A stretch of DNA of 64,000 nt from RDXT01 sp033765305 (GCA_033765305.1 JANRID010000018.1:186001-250000), one strand, 5' to 3'. Shown: positions 8,695-17,331, counted from the first letter of the stretch. A program made the numbers and translations. Notes: generated by a model not told the origin, from the sequence alone.

Positions 8695-9582
8695 ATGGAG
8701 AAGGATTATTATCAGATACTGGGGGTTCCGCCTTCAGCCGATGCCCGCCAGATCCGCGCGGCGTTCCGGCGCATGGCCAAGGTTTACCATCCGGACGCGC
8801 AGCCTGCGCATGGCCCGCCGCTGCCGGAGGATACCTCCGCGCATCAGCGCTTCGCCGAGCTCAATGAAGCCTACCGCATCCTGATGGACCCGGTGCTGCG
8901 CAGCCGCTACGACCTGCGCCGTACCTGGGCCATCCGCTCGATGTTCGAGCAGCCTGCCGCAGAGCCGGGGCCTCAGCCCCGCACGGCCCCGTACACGCGG
9001 TATGACCCGCCGCCGCAGCCCCCGCCGCAGGAGACGGAAGCCGCGCGCACCCGCAAGCAGGAATTTGCCCGCTTTCAGCCGGTATCCCGGATGATCTGCT
9101 TCTTTTCCCTGCTCTTCGGGCTGACGGTCGTCGCGGATTATTTCCTCTCCCAGCCCTCCCAGCTGCTGCTGGTGCGCCGCAAGGAAGTGCTCACCCAGGG
9201 CGCGCTGGGCCTGCTGCATTACCTCGAAGCGCCGCCCTACCGTGTGCGCATCGACGCCGAATACGAGGGCCGGGTAGGCACCGGCGACTGGATTCAGCTC
9301 GAAATCACGCCGGTATTCGGCATCATTACCCGCCTCACCCCCTTCCGGGAGCGCGCGCAGCAGCGCAATGCGCCCGCAAACCGCAAGGCAGGCATGGACC
9401 CGCAGCCGGCCTTTGCGCCGCATTACGGCATTTACTCCACGTTCCTGGCCTTCCTGGCCCTGCAGCTGATGGTTTCGGCAGCCGGCCTGGCGCTCATCCG
9501 CCAGCCTGAATGGGTATTCAAGCTGGCGCTGCTCACCGCCCTGCTCACCTGCATCAACATCTACCTGGTGGCCATCTCCTGA
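8695..9582 (+). CDS. Membrane-anchored J-domain protein (tandem paralog)
   Basis: A 295-residue protein built like its upstream neighbour: J domain (residues 1-70, HPD at 32-34), Pro-rich linker (RYDPPPQPPPQE), a membrane helix around MICFFSLLFGLTVVADYFL, a soluble segment, then two closely spaced C-terminal helices. It lacks the zinc-binding domain of DnaJ. Sixty bases separate the genes. It likely recruits Hsp70 to the inner membrane; client unknown. It converges on the small gene at 9589 with six bases between stops. Confidence 0.83.
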   Translation: MEKDYYQILGVPPSADARQIRAAFRRMAKVYHPDAQPAHGPPLPEDTSAHQRFAELNEAYRILMDPVLRSRYDLRRTWAIRSMFEQPAAEPGPQPRTAPYTRYDPPPQPPPQETEAARTRKQEFARFQPVSRMICFFSLLFGLTVVADYFLSQPSQLLLVRRKEVLTQGALGLLHYLEAPPYRVRIDAEYEGRVGTGDWIQLEITPVFGIITRLTPFRERAQQRNAPANRKAGMDPQPAFAPHYGIYSTFLAFLALQLMVSAAGLALIRQPEWVFKLALLTALLTCINIYLVAIS

Positions 9583-9588
9583 GCCGGG

Positions 9589-9813
9589 TCAGGGATTGAT
9601 AAAGCCCATGGCCGCCTTTTCCGGCTCCTTTTTCTCTACGATCACCACTGTGTAGTAGATCCCGGTTTCGGTGCTGCTGGGCATGACGTATTTGATCCCC
9701 TCCACCGCTTCGGCGGGGATGATCTGGTACAGACGTTCGGTAATATCGACCGGGCCTGCCTCATAGGCGGCCTTATCGACGAAGATGGAGAGGACACGCT
9801 GACGGTCTTTCAT
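9589..9813 (-). CDS. Small conserved-looking hypothetical protein
   Basis: A 74-residue soluble protein starting MKDRQRVLSIFVDKAAYE and containing AGPVDITERLYQIIP and YYTVVIVEKKEPEKA. Alternating hydrophobic and charged residues suggest a compact alpha/beta fold. I do not recognise the family. The ATG at 9813 is preferred over the far upstream start at 9987, because that region overlaps the divergent MarR promoter and translates to non-protein-like sequence. Confidence 0.6.
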   Translation of the reverse strand: MKDRQRVLSIFVDKAAYEAGPVDITERLYQIIPAEAVEGIKYVMPSSTETGIYYTVVIVEKKEPEKAAMGFINP

Positions 9814-9915
9814 AGGGAATGGAATCGGAATCTGCCGGAATAACCCGCACGGGCCCCGGATTGTGACAGGACATGTATCTTCTTCCCCCGGAAATTCGTA
9901 GATATACAGATGAAA

Positions 9916-9947
9916 GTTGGGGATCGAGCAGCACACCCTTACCTTTG
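9916..9947 (+). promoter_or_regulatory. Promoter before the MarR-family gene
   Basis: GTTG at 9916-9919, then 20 bases, then TACCTTTG at 9940-9947. This closely resembles the Bacteroidota TTTG-N19-TAnnTTTG promoter. The gene start at 9969 follows after 21 bases. Confidence 0.55.
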
Positions 9948-9968
9948 AATGCCCCTCAGATGCCGGAT

Positions 9969-10421
9969 ATGAATATCGAAGAAGCAATCAAACAGCGAAC
10001 CCCCTTCCGGAACCCCTGGCACAAGCTGGCGGTGAACCTGATCTATTCGCACAACTGGCTGATGGATCACCACAAGTCCTCCTTCAAGCCCTACGATATC
10101 ACCGTGCAGCAGTACAACGTGCTCCGCATCCTGCGGGGCCAGTACCCCAATCCCATTTCCACCTCGGACATCCGCAGCCGCATGCTGGATAAAATGTCCG
10201 ATGTATCGCGGATTGTGGACCGCCTCGTGCGCAAGGAGCTGCTCACCCGCGTTGTCTGCCCGTCGGACAAGCGGCTGGTGGATGTGGTCATCACGGAGAA
10301 GGGGCTGGGCCTGCTGAAGGAGCTGGACGACCTCAACAACCAGATGGACCTGCTGGCTCGGCATCTTACGCATGAAGAGGCCGAGCTGCTGAGCCAGCTG
10401 CTCGATAAAATGCGCGGATAG
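9969..10421 (+). CDS. MarR-family transcriptional regulator
   Basis: A 150-residue winged-helix protein. Helices fit the MarR dimer fold: an N-terminal dimerisation helix with HKLAVNLIYSHNWL, ITVQQYNVLRILRG, the recognition part STSDIRSRMLDKMSDVSRIVDRL, the wing RVVCPSDKRLVDVVITEKG, and a long C-terminal helix. Such regulators usually repress genes and respond to small phenolic ligands or oxidants. An ATG nine bases upstream (9960) is an equally possible start. The divergent small gene at 9813 is a possible target, by position only. Confidence 0.85.
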   Translation: MNIEEAIKQRTPFRNPWHKLAVNLIYSHNWLMDHHKSSFKPYDITVQQYNVLRILRGQYPNPISTSDIRSRMLDKMSDVSRIVDRLVRKELLTRVVCPSDKRLVDVVITEKGLGLLKELDDLNNQMDLLARHLTHEEAELLSQLLDKMRG

Positions 10422-10500
10422 GAAAACAAGCGGGCGGCTGCCGGGTTATTGATCACAGTTTCCCATGCCGGAATCATGTGATATATAACGCTGCGTAGAT

Positions 10501-10731
10501 ATGACGCTCAGCCACTGGATCTTCATGCTCAATCCGCTGCTTCTGATCGCAGGCTTCGCGATGCTGGTGATGCACCAAGCCCGCACCCGGCCCAAGCCCG
10601 GCTCCGGGCCAGATGCGCAGGATCCGGGCCCTCCCCCCGGCGGAGACGATGGCCCTGATTTCGACTGGGACGGCCCGCTCGACCTGCCCCCCGGCGTGTA
10701 TGTGCTGCCCCCCGAGCCGGTGGCGGTGTAA
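10501..10731 (+). CDS. Small single-pass membrane protein, hypothetical
   Basis: A 76-residue protein with one N-terminal transmembrane segment (WIFMLNPLLLIAGFAMLVM, residues 6-24) and a Pro/Gly/Asp-rich tail (PGPPPGGDDGPDFDWDG). The tail is acidic and probably disordered. No known family is recognised. It lies 79 bases after the MarR gene on the same strand. Codon use resembles the neighbouring genes, which supports a real gene, but its small size leaves some doubt. Confidence 0.6.
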   Translation: MTLSHWIFMLNPLLLIAGFAMLVMHQARTRPKPGSGPDAQDPGPPPGGDDGPDFDWDGPLDLPPGVYVLPPEPVAV

Positions 10732-10927
10732 AGGGGGGCTGGTCTTGTCAGCGAGATCCTGGCTGCAGTGCCAGATGCTTGTATTATAGTCAGATTCGGG
10801 ACGCTCCCCCCCGCCCCTTCCCGGTCAGCCCCGGAAAACGTCTGCCGCTTGCAACGGCTTGCCTGTTTTCCCCGTACATTCGCAGCCTGTGTACCGCTTC
10901 CGGTACGGCATCAACCGCAGATCGGGT

Positions 10928-11905
10928 ATGAAAGTCGCTGTCGTGGGCGCTACGGGTCTCGTAGGCGCCGAAATGCTCAAAACCCTCGAAGCTTTCGATT
11001 TTCCGGTTTCCACCCTCATTCCGGTGGCTTCGGAGAAGTCCGTAGGCCGAAAGGTGCTTTTTAAAGGCCAGGAATGGACGGTTGTCGGCATGGAGGCAGG
11101 CATTGCTGCCCGCCCCGACATCGCCCTCTTTTCGGCTGGCGGCAGCACCAGCAAGGCCTTTGCCGAGCGTTTCACCGCCGCAGGCGCCATAGTCATCGAC
11201 AATTCCTCGGCCTGGCGCATGGAGCCGCACATCCCCCTCGTCGTGCCGGAGGTCAACCTCCATACCGCCGAGGGCGCGAAGCTCATCGCCAACCCCAACT
11301 GCTCCACCATCCAGATGGTGGTGGCCCTGGCGCCTATTCATGCCCGCTACCGCATCAGACGCCTCGTCATCTCCACCTACCAGAGCGTGACCGGCACCGG
11401 CAAGGCCGCCGTCGACCAGCTCTTCGCCGAGCGTGAAGGCCGCGAATACACCCCGGTGTATCCCCGCCGCATCGACCTCAACTGCATCCCCCAATGCGAT
11501 GTCTTCCTCGACAACGATTACACGAAGGAAGAGATGAAGCTGGTCAACGAGACACGCAAAATCCTCGGCGACAGCAGCATCCGCATCACGGCGACTACCG
11601 TGCGCGTGCCCGTGATCGGCGGGCATTCCGAGGCGGTGAATGTCGAGACCGAGCTGCCCTTCGACGTGGCGGAGGTCCGGCAGCTGCTGCGCGAAAGCCC
11701 CGGCGTGGTGGTGATGGACGATCCGAAGCAGGGCATCTATCCCACCCCGCACGATGCGCACCAGCGCAACGAGGTCTTCGTGGGCCGTATCCGCCGCGAC
11801 GAGTCGGTGGAGAACGGCCTGAATCTCTGGATCGTCGCGGACAACCTGCGCAAAGGCGCCGCCACCAACGCGGTGCAGATCGCCCTGCGCCTCATCGGGC
11901 GCTGA
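10928..11905 (+). CDS. asd: Aspartate-semialdehyde dehydrogenase
   Basis: A 325-residue enzyme of normal length that reduces aspartyl phosphate to aspartate semialdehyde, the branch point to lysine/diaminopimelate, threonine and methionine. The NADP motif VGATGLVGAEML is at residues 6-17, the phosphate-binding SAGGSTSK follows, and the catalytic cysteine sits in NPNCSTIQMV. The C-terminal substrate-binding part includes VPVIGGHSEAVNVE. The frame is open upstream, but the ATG at 10928 begins at the conserved MKVAVVGATG. Its stop overlaps the start of the next gene by one base. Confidence 0.96.
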   Translation: MKVAVVGATGLVGAEMLKTLEAFDFPVSTLIPVASEKSVGRKVLFKGQEWTVVGMEAGIAARPDIALFSAGGSTSKAFAERFTAAGAIVIDNSSAWRMEPHIPLVVPEVNLHTAEGAKLIANPNCSTIQMVVALAPIHARYRIRRLVISTYQSVTGTGKAAVDQLFAEREGREYTPVYPRRIDLNCIPQCDVFLDNDYTKEEMKLVNETRKILGDSSIRITATTVRVPVIGGHSEAVNVETELPFDVAEVRQLLRESPGVVVMDDPKQGIYPTPHDAHQRNEVFVGRIRRDESVENGLNLWIVADNLRKGAATNAVQIALRLIGR

Positions 11906-12138
11906 TGGACCTGCCGCAATTCACCCGCAGCCAGCTGGCCCTGCGCAACGGGCAGGACCGCGACGAGATCTGGGTCGCCTTCCGGGGTGTCATCTACGAC
12001 GCGACCCCCAGCCGCCACTGGCGCGGCGGCATCCACTACAAGCACTGGGCAGGGCAGGACCTGACCGCCGAGCTCGCAGATGCGCCGCACGGCGAGGAGG
12101 TGTTCAAACGGCTGCAGGCCGTAGGCCGGCTGGGCTGA
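11905..12138 (+). CDS. Cytochrome b5-like heme/steroid-binding domain protein
   Basis: A 77-residue single-domain protein: FTRSQLALRNGQD, EIWVAFRGVIYDATPSRHW, GGIHYKHWAGQDLTAEL, HGEEVFKRLQAVG. This is the cytochrome b5-like domain found in stand-alone bacterial proteins, with the HPGG core replaced by GGIHYKHWAG. Heme binding is possible (His in HYKHW and in APHGEE) but unproven. The ATG overlaps the asd stop in TGATG, so translation is likely coupled; a biochemical link to Asd is not known. Confidence 0.8.
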   Translation: MDLPQFTRSQLALRNGQDRDEIWVAFRGVIYDATPSRHWRGGIHYKHWAGQDLTAELADAPHGEEVFKRLQAVGRLG

Positions 12139-12139
12139 T

Positions 12140-13978
12140 TCAGATCGCCCACTCGACGAAGTACATGTCGATCTCGCCCTTGTTTTTGGCAGGAATGCGG
12201 CCCCGGTGGCGGCAGATGAAGTCGTGCTGCACGTGGCGGAAGGTGCTGTCGGAGATGTTCACCTTGCCCACCTCGCCGCTGCTCTCGATGCGGGAGGCCG
12301 TATTGACCGTATCGCCCCAGATATCGTAGGCAAATTTCCGCGATCCCACCACCCCGGCCACCACCGGCCCGGTGTGGATGCCCACCCGCGCCTCGAAGAA
12401 CGGCAGCCCCAGGGCCTGGCGCCGCCGCTTGACCTCGGCCATCATGGTCTGGATCTCCAGCCCGGCGCGGACGGTGTCATGCGCATGGGTCTCATTTTCC
12501 TCCGGCAGGCCGCCGGCGCACATGTAGGCGTCGCCGATGGTTTTGATTTTCTCCAGCCCGTGGCGTGCGATGATCTGGTCGAAGCCGAGGAAGCACTGAT
12601 GCAGCTCGTCCACGAGCTGCTCCGGCGACAGGCGCTCGCTGACGCGGGTAAAGCCGTGGAAATCGACGAACATCACCGACACCTGGTTGTAGCGGCGGGC
12701 CGGGGGCTTGGCATAGGGCCGGGCCTTGAGGTGCTCGGCGATCTGCACGGGCAGAATGTTCTGGAGCAGGGTTTCGGCCTTGCGGCGCTCCAGTTCGATG
12801 GCCTCGGTCTGCTGCTGGAGCTTGCGGGTGATGCGGGTCTGGTAGCGCGAGCGGAAAAAGAGCGCGCCCCCCAGGACGCCCAGGACCGCCAGGACGGCAC
12901 CGCCCAGCTGGAAGTTGGCGCGGTACTGCGTGCGGAGGAGCTCCAGCTCCTGCTGCTGGCGCTCGCGCTCATAGCGCACGCCGAGCAGAGCAATCTGGTC
13001 GCTTTTGCGCTGGTCCATGAGGGAATCCTTGACCCGGTCGCGGAGCCGGAGGTAGGCATATGCGCGGCGGAATTCGCCCAGGGAGTCGTGTACGGCGGCC
13101 AGCCCTTCATAGGCATAGCGGACATCGTCCAGGATGCCGCTGCTGCGCGCCTCGGCCAGGGCCCGCTGGAGGTAGGGCAGCGCCTGGTCGTAGAGGCCCA
13201 TCTGGCAGTAGGTGAGCCCGATGTCGTTGTAGGCATCGGCGAGCACGCCGGGGATGCGGAGGCGCTGCTGGAGTTCGAGCCCTTTGAAGAAGAACTCCTG
13301 CGCGCGGCCGTACTGGCCCTGGCGGCGGTAGATGCTGCCGACGTTGTTGTAGTATTCGGCCAGGCCGGCCTCGCTGCCGACGGCTTCATAGGATGCGCGG
13401 GATCGGGCATGGGCTTCCAGCGCGGCATCGAAGCGGTTCTGCTTGCGCCAGCTGCGGGCGGTGTAGTGGAGAATATCGGCCTGAAAGAGGGTGTCGGCAG
13501 CCTGCTCCGCGATGCGGAGCGCCTGCGCGTAGTAGCTGCGGGCCGCATCGTAGTCTGCCAGCTCGGCTTTCAGCACCCCGATCCAGAAGTAGGAGTCGGC
13601 GATCTGCAGGCTGTCGCCTGCGCGCATGCGCAGGGCGAGAGCCTGGAGCTGGTAGTCCATGGCCTGCAGGTAGTCGCCGGTCTGCCAGAAGACGCGGCCC
13701 AGGTCGCGCAGGCTGACAGCCATCCCCAGCGAATCGCCGGCAGCGAGGGAGAGGCTGCGTGCCGTCTCGTAGTCGAGCAGCGCCTCGCGCATGCGGCCCT
13801 GGTACCAGTGGCAGTCGCCGGAGCGGATCCGGGCGGCTGCGGGGCTGGGGGCTTCGGCAGCGGTGTCAGGACAGGCACCGAACAGCCGGGGGGAGCGGGG
13901 CTGTGCGGCGAGGGGGGCTGTGCCTGCCAGCAGGAGCAGGAGGGCGCAGCATAGGAGAAAGGCCAGGCGTCGCGTCAT
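12140..13978 (-). CDS. TPR-containing class III adenylate cyclase
   Basis: A 612-residue protein: signal peptide (AFLLCCALLLLLAGTAPLAAQ), a periplasmic array of TPRs over about residues 45-330, one transmembrane helix near 357-375 (AVLAVLGVLGGALFF), a helical linker containing LLQNILPVQIAEHLK, and a C-terminal class III cyclase domain from about residue 434. Metal-binding VDFHGF, substrate-determining lysine in EKIKTIGDAYM and aspartate in YDIWGDTVNTASR all point to ATP rather than GTP. It therefore should make cAMP inside the cell in response to something detected outside. It is convergent with the b5-like gene, one base apart. Confidence 0.9.
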   Translation of the reverse strand: MTRRLAFLLCCALLLLLAGTAPLAAQPRSPRLFGACPDTAAEAPSPAAARIRSGDCHWYQGRMREALLDYETARSLSLAAGDSLGMAVSLRDLGRVFWQTGDYLQAMDYQLQALALRMRAGDSLQIADSYFWIGVLKAELADYDAARSYYAQALRIAEQAADTLFQADILHYTARSWRKQNRFDAALEAHARSRASYEAVGSEAGLAEYYNNVGSIYRRQGQYGRAQEFFFKGLELQQRLRIPGVLADAYNDIGLTYCQMGLYDQALPYLQRALAEARSSGILDDVRYAYEGLAAVHDSLGEFRRAYAYLRLRDRVKDSLMDQRKSDQIALLGVRYERERQQQELELLRTQYRANFQLGGAVLAVLGVLGGALFFRSRYQTRITRKLQQQTEAIELERRKAETLLQNILPVQIAEHLKARPYAKPPARRYNQVSVMFVDFHGFTRVSERLSPEQLVDELHQCFLGFDQIIARHGLEKIKTIGDAYMCAGGLPEENETHAHDTVRAGLEIQTMMAEVKRRRQALGLPFFEARVGIHTGPVVAGVVGSRKFAYDIWGDTVNTASRIESSGEVGKVNISDSTFRHVQHDFICRHRGRIPAKNKGEIDMYFVEWAI

Positions 13979-14025
13979 ATTGGTTTCGCCCGGTTAACTT
14001 CGGAAAAGTAATCCAGAATTGGAAA

Positions 14026-14421
14026 CTACCGGAACATGGACTTGATGCTGCCCCAGGTGCGCTGGATCGAGGTGGGGTTGTGGGAGAGGCTGCGGGAGAA
14101 CTTATGCACCTTGCCCGGCGTCACGACGTGCAGCTCGTAATGCACGACGCGCGACTCGGTTTTGAAGATATTATCGTCCAGGTACTGGTACCGCATCCGT
14201 CCGTCGGGCGCGAGGGTGTAGAGATGCACGGGGAGGGCCTCATCCTGAAAGCGGCGGAAAATCTGAAACTCCGTGATGCCAGCTTCGGACTGCAGCTCCC
14301 ATTCGAGCAGGATATCGGCGCCGTCGGGCAGAAGGTTGAAGGTATTGAGCAGCACGGACTGACCCTGCGCAGCATGCGCCCAGAGAAAGAGACCGGTGCC
14401 AAGGATAAGCGCACGGAGCAT
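14026..14421 (-). CDS. Secreted hypothetical protein
   Basis: A 131-residue protein with a signal peptide (LILGTGLFLWAHAAQG). The mature part reads like one beta-sandwich module: ILLEWELQSEAGITEFQIFRRF resembles a fibronectin type III strand pattern, as often found beside type IX sorting domains, but no sorting domain follows. Function unknown. It lies 47 bases upstream of the adenylate cyclase on the same strand and could share its transcript. Confidence 0.7.
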   Translation of the reverse strand: MLRALILGTGLFLWAHAAQGQSVLLNTFNLLPDGADILLEWELQSEAGITEFQIFRRFQDEALPVHLYTLAPDGRMRYQYLDDNIFKTESRVVHYELHVVTPGKVHKFSRSLSHNPTSIQRTWGSIKSMFR

Positions 14422-14600
14422 AGTTGAGCAACATTATACAAAAAGGCCCACAAGAACAAGTTTTTCCCGGCCAATCGCCACCCTGCTGCGCAGGATTAAC
14501 AATTGTTTAACGAGGCCGGGGCGTAAAACGTGCCCTGGGAGGACGCAGGGCCCTGGCGGAACGCTGCATCCGAAAAAATCCGGGGCAGCCGGGATTCGCG

Positions 14601-14632
14601 TTTGGAACCCTCCGGAAAGCTTGCTATATTTG
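14601..14632 (+). promoter_or_regulatory. Strong Bacteroidota promoter for rpmE2
   Basis: TTTG at 14601-14604, a 20-base spacer, and TATATTTG at 14625-14632: nearly the textbook TTTG-N19-TAnnTTTG arrangement. The L31 ATG follows 21 bases later. This is one of the two best promoters in the window and supports the phylum assignment. Confidence 0.8.
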
Positions 14633-14653
14633 TCCCCTCAAATTGAAGCCGTC

Positions 14654-14911
14654 ATGAAGAAAGATATCCATCCGGATTACCGGTTCGTCATTTTCAAAGA
14701 CGTATCGACCGACTATAGCTTCCTGGGCCGTTCCACCGCCAAAACGCGCGAAACGATGACCTGGGAAGACGGCAAGGAATATCCCGTTGTAAAGCTGGAA
14801 ATTTCGAGCGATTCGCATCCGTTTTTCACCGGCAAGCAGAAGCTTGTGGATACCACGGGCCGGGTGGATCGGTTCTATTCCCGCTACGGCGACAAGTTCA
14901 AGCGGAAATAA
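14654..14911 (+). CDS. rpmE2: 50S ribosomal protein L31, type B
   Basis: An 85-residue L31 of the zinc-independent type B: MKKDIHPDYRFVIFKD, SDSHPFFTGKQKLVDT, GRVDRFYSRYGDKFKRK. It lacks the four cysteines of the zinc-binding form. It joins the small and large ribosomal subunits at the central protuberance. It has its own promoter upstream and a rho-independent terminator directly downstream, so it is a one-gene transcription unit. Confidence 0.95.
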   Translation: MKKDIHPDYRFVIFKDVSTDYSFLGRSTAKTRETMTWEDGKEYPVVKLEISSDSHPFFTGKQKLVDTTGRVDRFYSRYGDKFKRK

Positions 14912-14935
14912 CCGGTTCCGCCGCGCGCATCTGAC

Positions 14936-14966
14936 AAGCAGTTCATCCGGACTGCTTTTTTTATTT
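14936..14966 (+). terminator. Rho-independent terminator after rpmE2
   Basis: AAGCAGT (14936-14942) pairs with ACTGCTT (14951-14957) across an 8-base loop and is followed by a T-rich run to 14966. Confidence 0.85.
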
Positions 14967-15015
14967 CCCGGCGGCTGCCGTATTTCGGGCGTCTGTTCAC
15001 CGCAACCCCGCCTCC

Positions 15016-16239
15016 ATGATCCTGTTTGAAGACGGCTCGTATCAGGACCTGCTGCCCTTCACCTTCACCCGGCCTGTATGGGCCTTGCGCTGCGGCATTC
15101 TGACGCCGATGGAGCGCTGGACGGCCTTGCTGGAGGAGGCGCCCGCCGGACGGGCCACGGGCAGCCTGGCGCCGATTTTCGGCACGCCGATCGCCGGCAG
15201 CGCGCCGGCCGTCTGGATCAATCCGCGGTTTCTGCCGGAGCCGGACCTGCTCCGCCTGGTGCAGGAGGCCGAGCCCGGCTGCGTGTATCTGAATCCCCGG
15301 GGCGAGGTGCTCGCTGCCTGCCTGCCGCCGGACCGCATTCCCCCGGACCGTGCCCTCTTCGGCCCCGCCCAGCGCGCAGAGCTGGGTCTGCGCGCCGTGC
15401 CGCTGAGCCTCGACCCGCCGGCGGTCCGCCAGCTGTACGACCTCTTCCGCCTGAACCGGACCTTCCTGGAATTCGACTTTGCGCTGGTCACCCGCGCCGG
15501 ACGCTCCGAGCCGGTCCGCGATCCGCATACCATTGTCTACGGCGCCGACAATCTCTACCTCAGCCCCGGCGTGAAGCTCCGCGCAGCAGTGATCAATGCC
15601 GAGGACGGGCCGGTGTACCTGGGCCCCGGCGTGGAGCTGGGCGAAGGCACGGTCGTCCGCAATGCCCATGCATTCTGCGCGCACAGCTCCAGCAACCTGG
15701 GCAGCAAATTCCGGGGCGACTCCACCATCGGCCCCTGGGCCAAGGCCGGCGGCGAAGTGTCCAATTCGGTGCTCATGGGCTACTGCAACAAAGGGCACGA
15801 CGGCTTCATCGGCAATTCGGTGCTGGGCTACTGGACCAACCTCGGCGCAGGCACCAACACCTCCAACCTCAAAAATACCTACGCCCCCGTGCGGCTCTGG
15901 CATTATCCCAGCCGCCGCTTCCAGGATACGGGCCTGCAGTTCTGCGGCCTCTTCATGGGCGACCACAGCAAAAGCGCCATCAATACCATGTTCAATACCG
16001 GCACGGTGGTGGGCGTAAGCGCCAACGTGTTCGGCGGCGGATTCCCCCGAAATGTGGTGCCGTCCTTCTCGTGGGGCGGCTACGAAGGCATGAAAACCTA
16101 CCGCCTGCAGGATGCCTTCGCCACGGCCGAAGCCGTGATGCAGCGCCGGGGCATGGCCTTCAGCGAAGCCGAGCAGGCCCTGCTACGGGAGGTCTTCGAG
16201 CAGACGAAGGGGGAACGGACGTGGGAGGCAGGCGCGTAG
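15016..16239 (+). CDS. GlmU-like sugar nucleotidyltransferase/acyltransferase protein
   Basis: A 407-residue protein of the Bacteroidota GlmU-family type. The N-terminal half begins ILFEDGSYQDLLPFTFTRPV, a degenerate nucleotidyltransferase domain; the C-terminal half is a left-handed beta-helix, seen as hexapeptide-like repeats such as YLGPGVELGEGTVVRN, STIGPWAKAGGEVSNSVLMG and GYCNKGHDGFIGNSVLG. The family is annotated as putative sugar-1-phosphate nucleotidyltransferase; the exact sugar is unknown. Role in cell-envelope sugar activation is inferred. The gene is the last high-GC one before the AT-rich pair. Confidence 0.85.
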   Translation: MILFEDGSYQDLLPFTFTRPVWALRCGILTPMERWTALLEEAPAGRATGSLAPIFGTPIAGSAPAVWINPRFLPEPDLLRLVQEAEPGCVYLNPRGEVLAACLPPDRIPPDRALFGPAQRAELGLRAVPLSLDPPAVRQLYDLFRLNRTFLEFDFALVTRAGRSEPVRDPHTIVYGADNLYLSPGVKLRAAVINAEDGPVYLGPGVELGEGTVVRNAHAFCAHSSSNLGSKFRGDSTIGPWAKAGGEVSNSVLMGYCNKGHDGFIGNSVLGYWTNLGAGTNTSNLKNTYAPVRLWHYPSRRFQDTGLQFCGLFMGDHSKSAINTMFNTGTVVGVSANVFGGGFPRNVVPSFSWGGYEGMKTYRLQDAFATAEAVMQRRGMAFSEAEQALLREVFEQTKGERTWEAGA

Positions 16240-16304
16240 CGGAAAACATAGCCGAGACAATAACTATAGACCTGACGAGGATCAATCAATGTATTGTATT
16301 CTGC

Positions 16305-17219
16305 ATGAAACAGATCATCGTGCCCAATCATGGCACAATAGGAGAGCGGGGGGTTCAGCTGAAAGTACTATTTCAGTTGACCACCGAAGTCTTACAGACA
16401 AACCCCGAAGAGGAATTGGCAGTCGATTTAAGCCAGGCCGGGTTTTATTGCCCATTCCTGATTGGACCGCTTACATCGCTGCTTCATCATATGAAAACAA
16501 TGGGTCGGCGTGTGACATATAGGTACCCGCCGGGAGATTTAGGCAGATATTGTGGTCTGACGCATGCAGGAAACCCGATTGCAGTATCTCAGTGGGAACA
16601 AGGGGAAGTGGAATTGAGGTCGTATGACCACAAGACATATATTCCTCACATTTGCTTTCCTGCAAGAGAAAGCCAGGCAGACAGCCGGGATAAATTCATA
16701 ACAGAAATCAACAGTTTGATATCCAAACAATTGTCGCTCTTGCCATCTCAAAAAAACGCCATAAGCCTAATTCTGTCTGAGATGGCAGACAATATCTCCC
16801 AGCATGCGAGCACTGGCTTAGGGTATTTATTTGCTCAATATTTTCGAAATAGTAATTTCATGGATATTTCGATTGTGGATATGGGCATTGGCATACGGGG
16901 CGGATATAAGAAGGCAGGTTTCCCGTGCGAAACAGATAAGGATGCGCTGATCATGGCATCCGAAGGGTTCTCACGGAAGACAGATTTACAAGGCAGAGGT
17001 ACAGGAATCGAAACAACCCGCAGAATTGTGTTGGATGGGGCATCGGGAGACTATGGTCAAGGATCCATGTACATGATTTCAGGTAACGCTTTAAAGCTGT
17101 TCGACCACCGAAATCTGGAACCGGTTGAGCTTCCGTCTCCATATGCATGGCCCGGCACGATGCTGCTGATCAGACTGCCTAAATTACCATCCTCGTTCGA
17201 TTATCGGCGATTCATATGA
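16305..17219 (+). CDS. STAS-like plus HATPase protein, AT-rich island
   Basis: A 304-residue soluble protein. Residues about 1-100 look STAS-like (ELAVDLSQAGFYCPFLIGPLTSLL). Residues about 150-290 carry the GHKL ATPase boxes: N box LSEMADNISQHAS, G1 box VDMGIGIRGG, G2 box GRGTGIETTRR. There is no His-kinase phosphoacceptor, so it resembles anti-sigma-factor kinases (SpoIIAB/RsbW type) rather than a sensor kinase. GC is clearly lower than around it: 21 of 60 bases in 16801-16860 against 40 of 60 in 15061-15120. The next gene encodes a DUF4325 (STAS-like) protein, a plausible partner. Function unproven. Confidence 0.75.
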   Translation: MKQIIVPNHGTIGERGVQLKVLFQLTTEVLQTNPEEELAVDLSQAGFYCPFLIGPLTSLLHHMKTMGRRVTYRYPPGDLGRYCGLTHAGNPIAVSQWEQGEVELRSYDHKTYIPHICFPARESQADSRDKFITEINSLISKQLSLLPSQKNAISLILSEMADNISQHASTGLGYLFAQYFRNSNFMDISIVDMGIGIRGGYKKAGFPCETDKDALIMASEGFSRKTDLQGRGTGIETTRRIVLDGASGDYGQGSMYMISGNALKLFDHRNLEPVELPSPYAWPGTMLLIRLPKLPSSFDYRRFI

Positions 17220-17331
17220 TTTGAAGCAAAAAACAAGTATTAACAGCTAACTTTTTAGGGCTGAGACAAGTATACTTTTAAGCAGCATAACACTTGTAAA
17301 TGTGCTGTTTTTAGTAGACTTTTAGCACACC

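Noticed and set aside
12206..13954. Long open frame antisense to the adenylate cyclase
   Set aside because: Shadow frame produced by high GC; the opposite strand has clear cyclase and TPR motifs.
15078..16304. Upstream extension of the STAS/HATPase gene through the GlmU-like gene
   Set aside because: The first 409 codons are a GC-rich, Arg/Pro-rich out-of-frame reading of the GlmU-like gene. The change to AT-rich coding and the ATG at 16305 give the true start.
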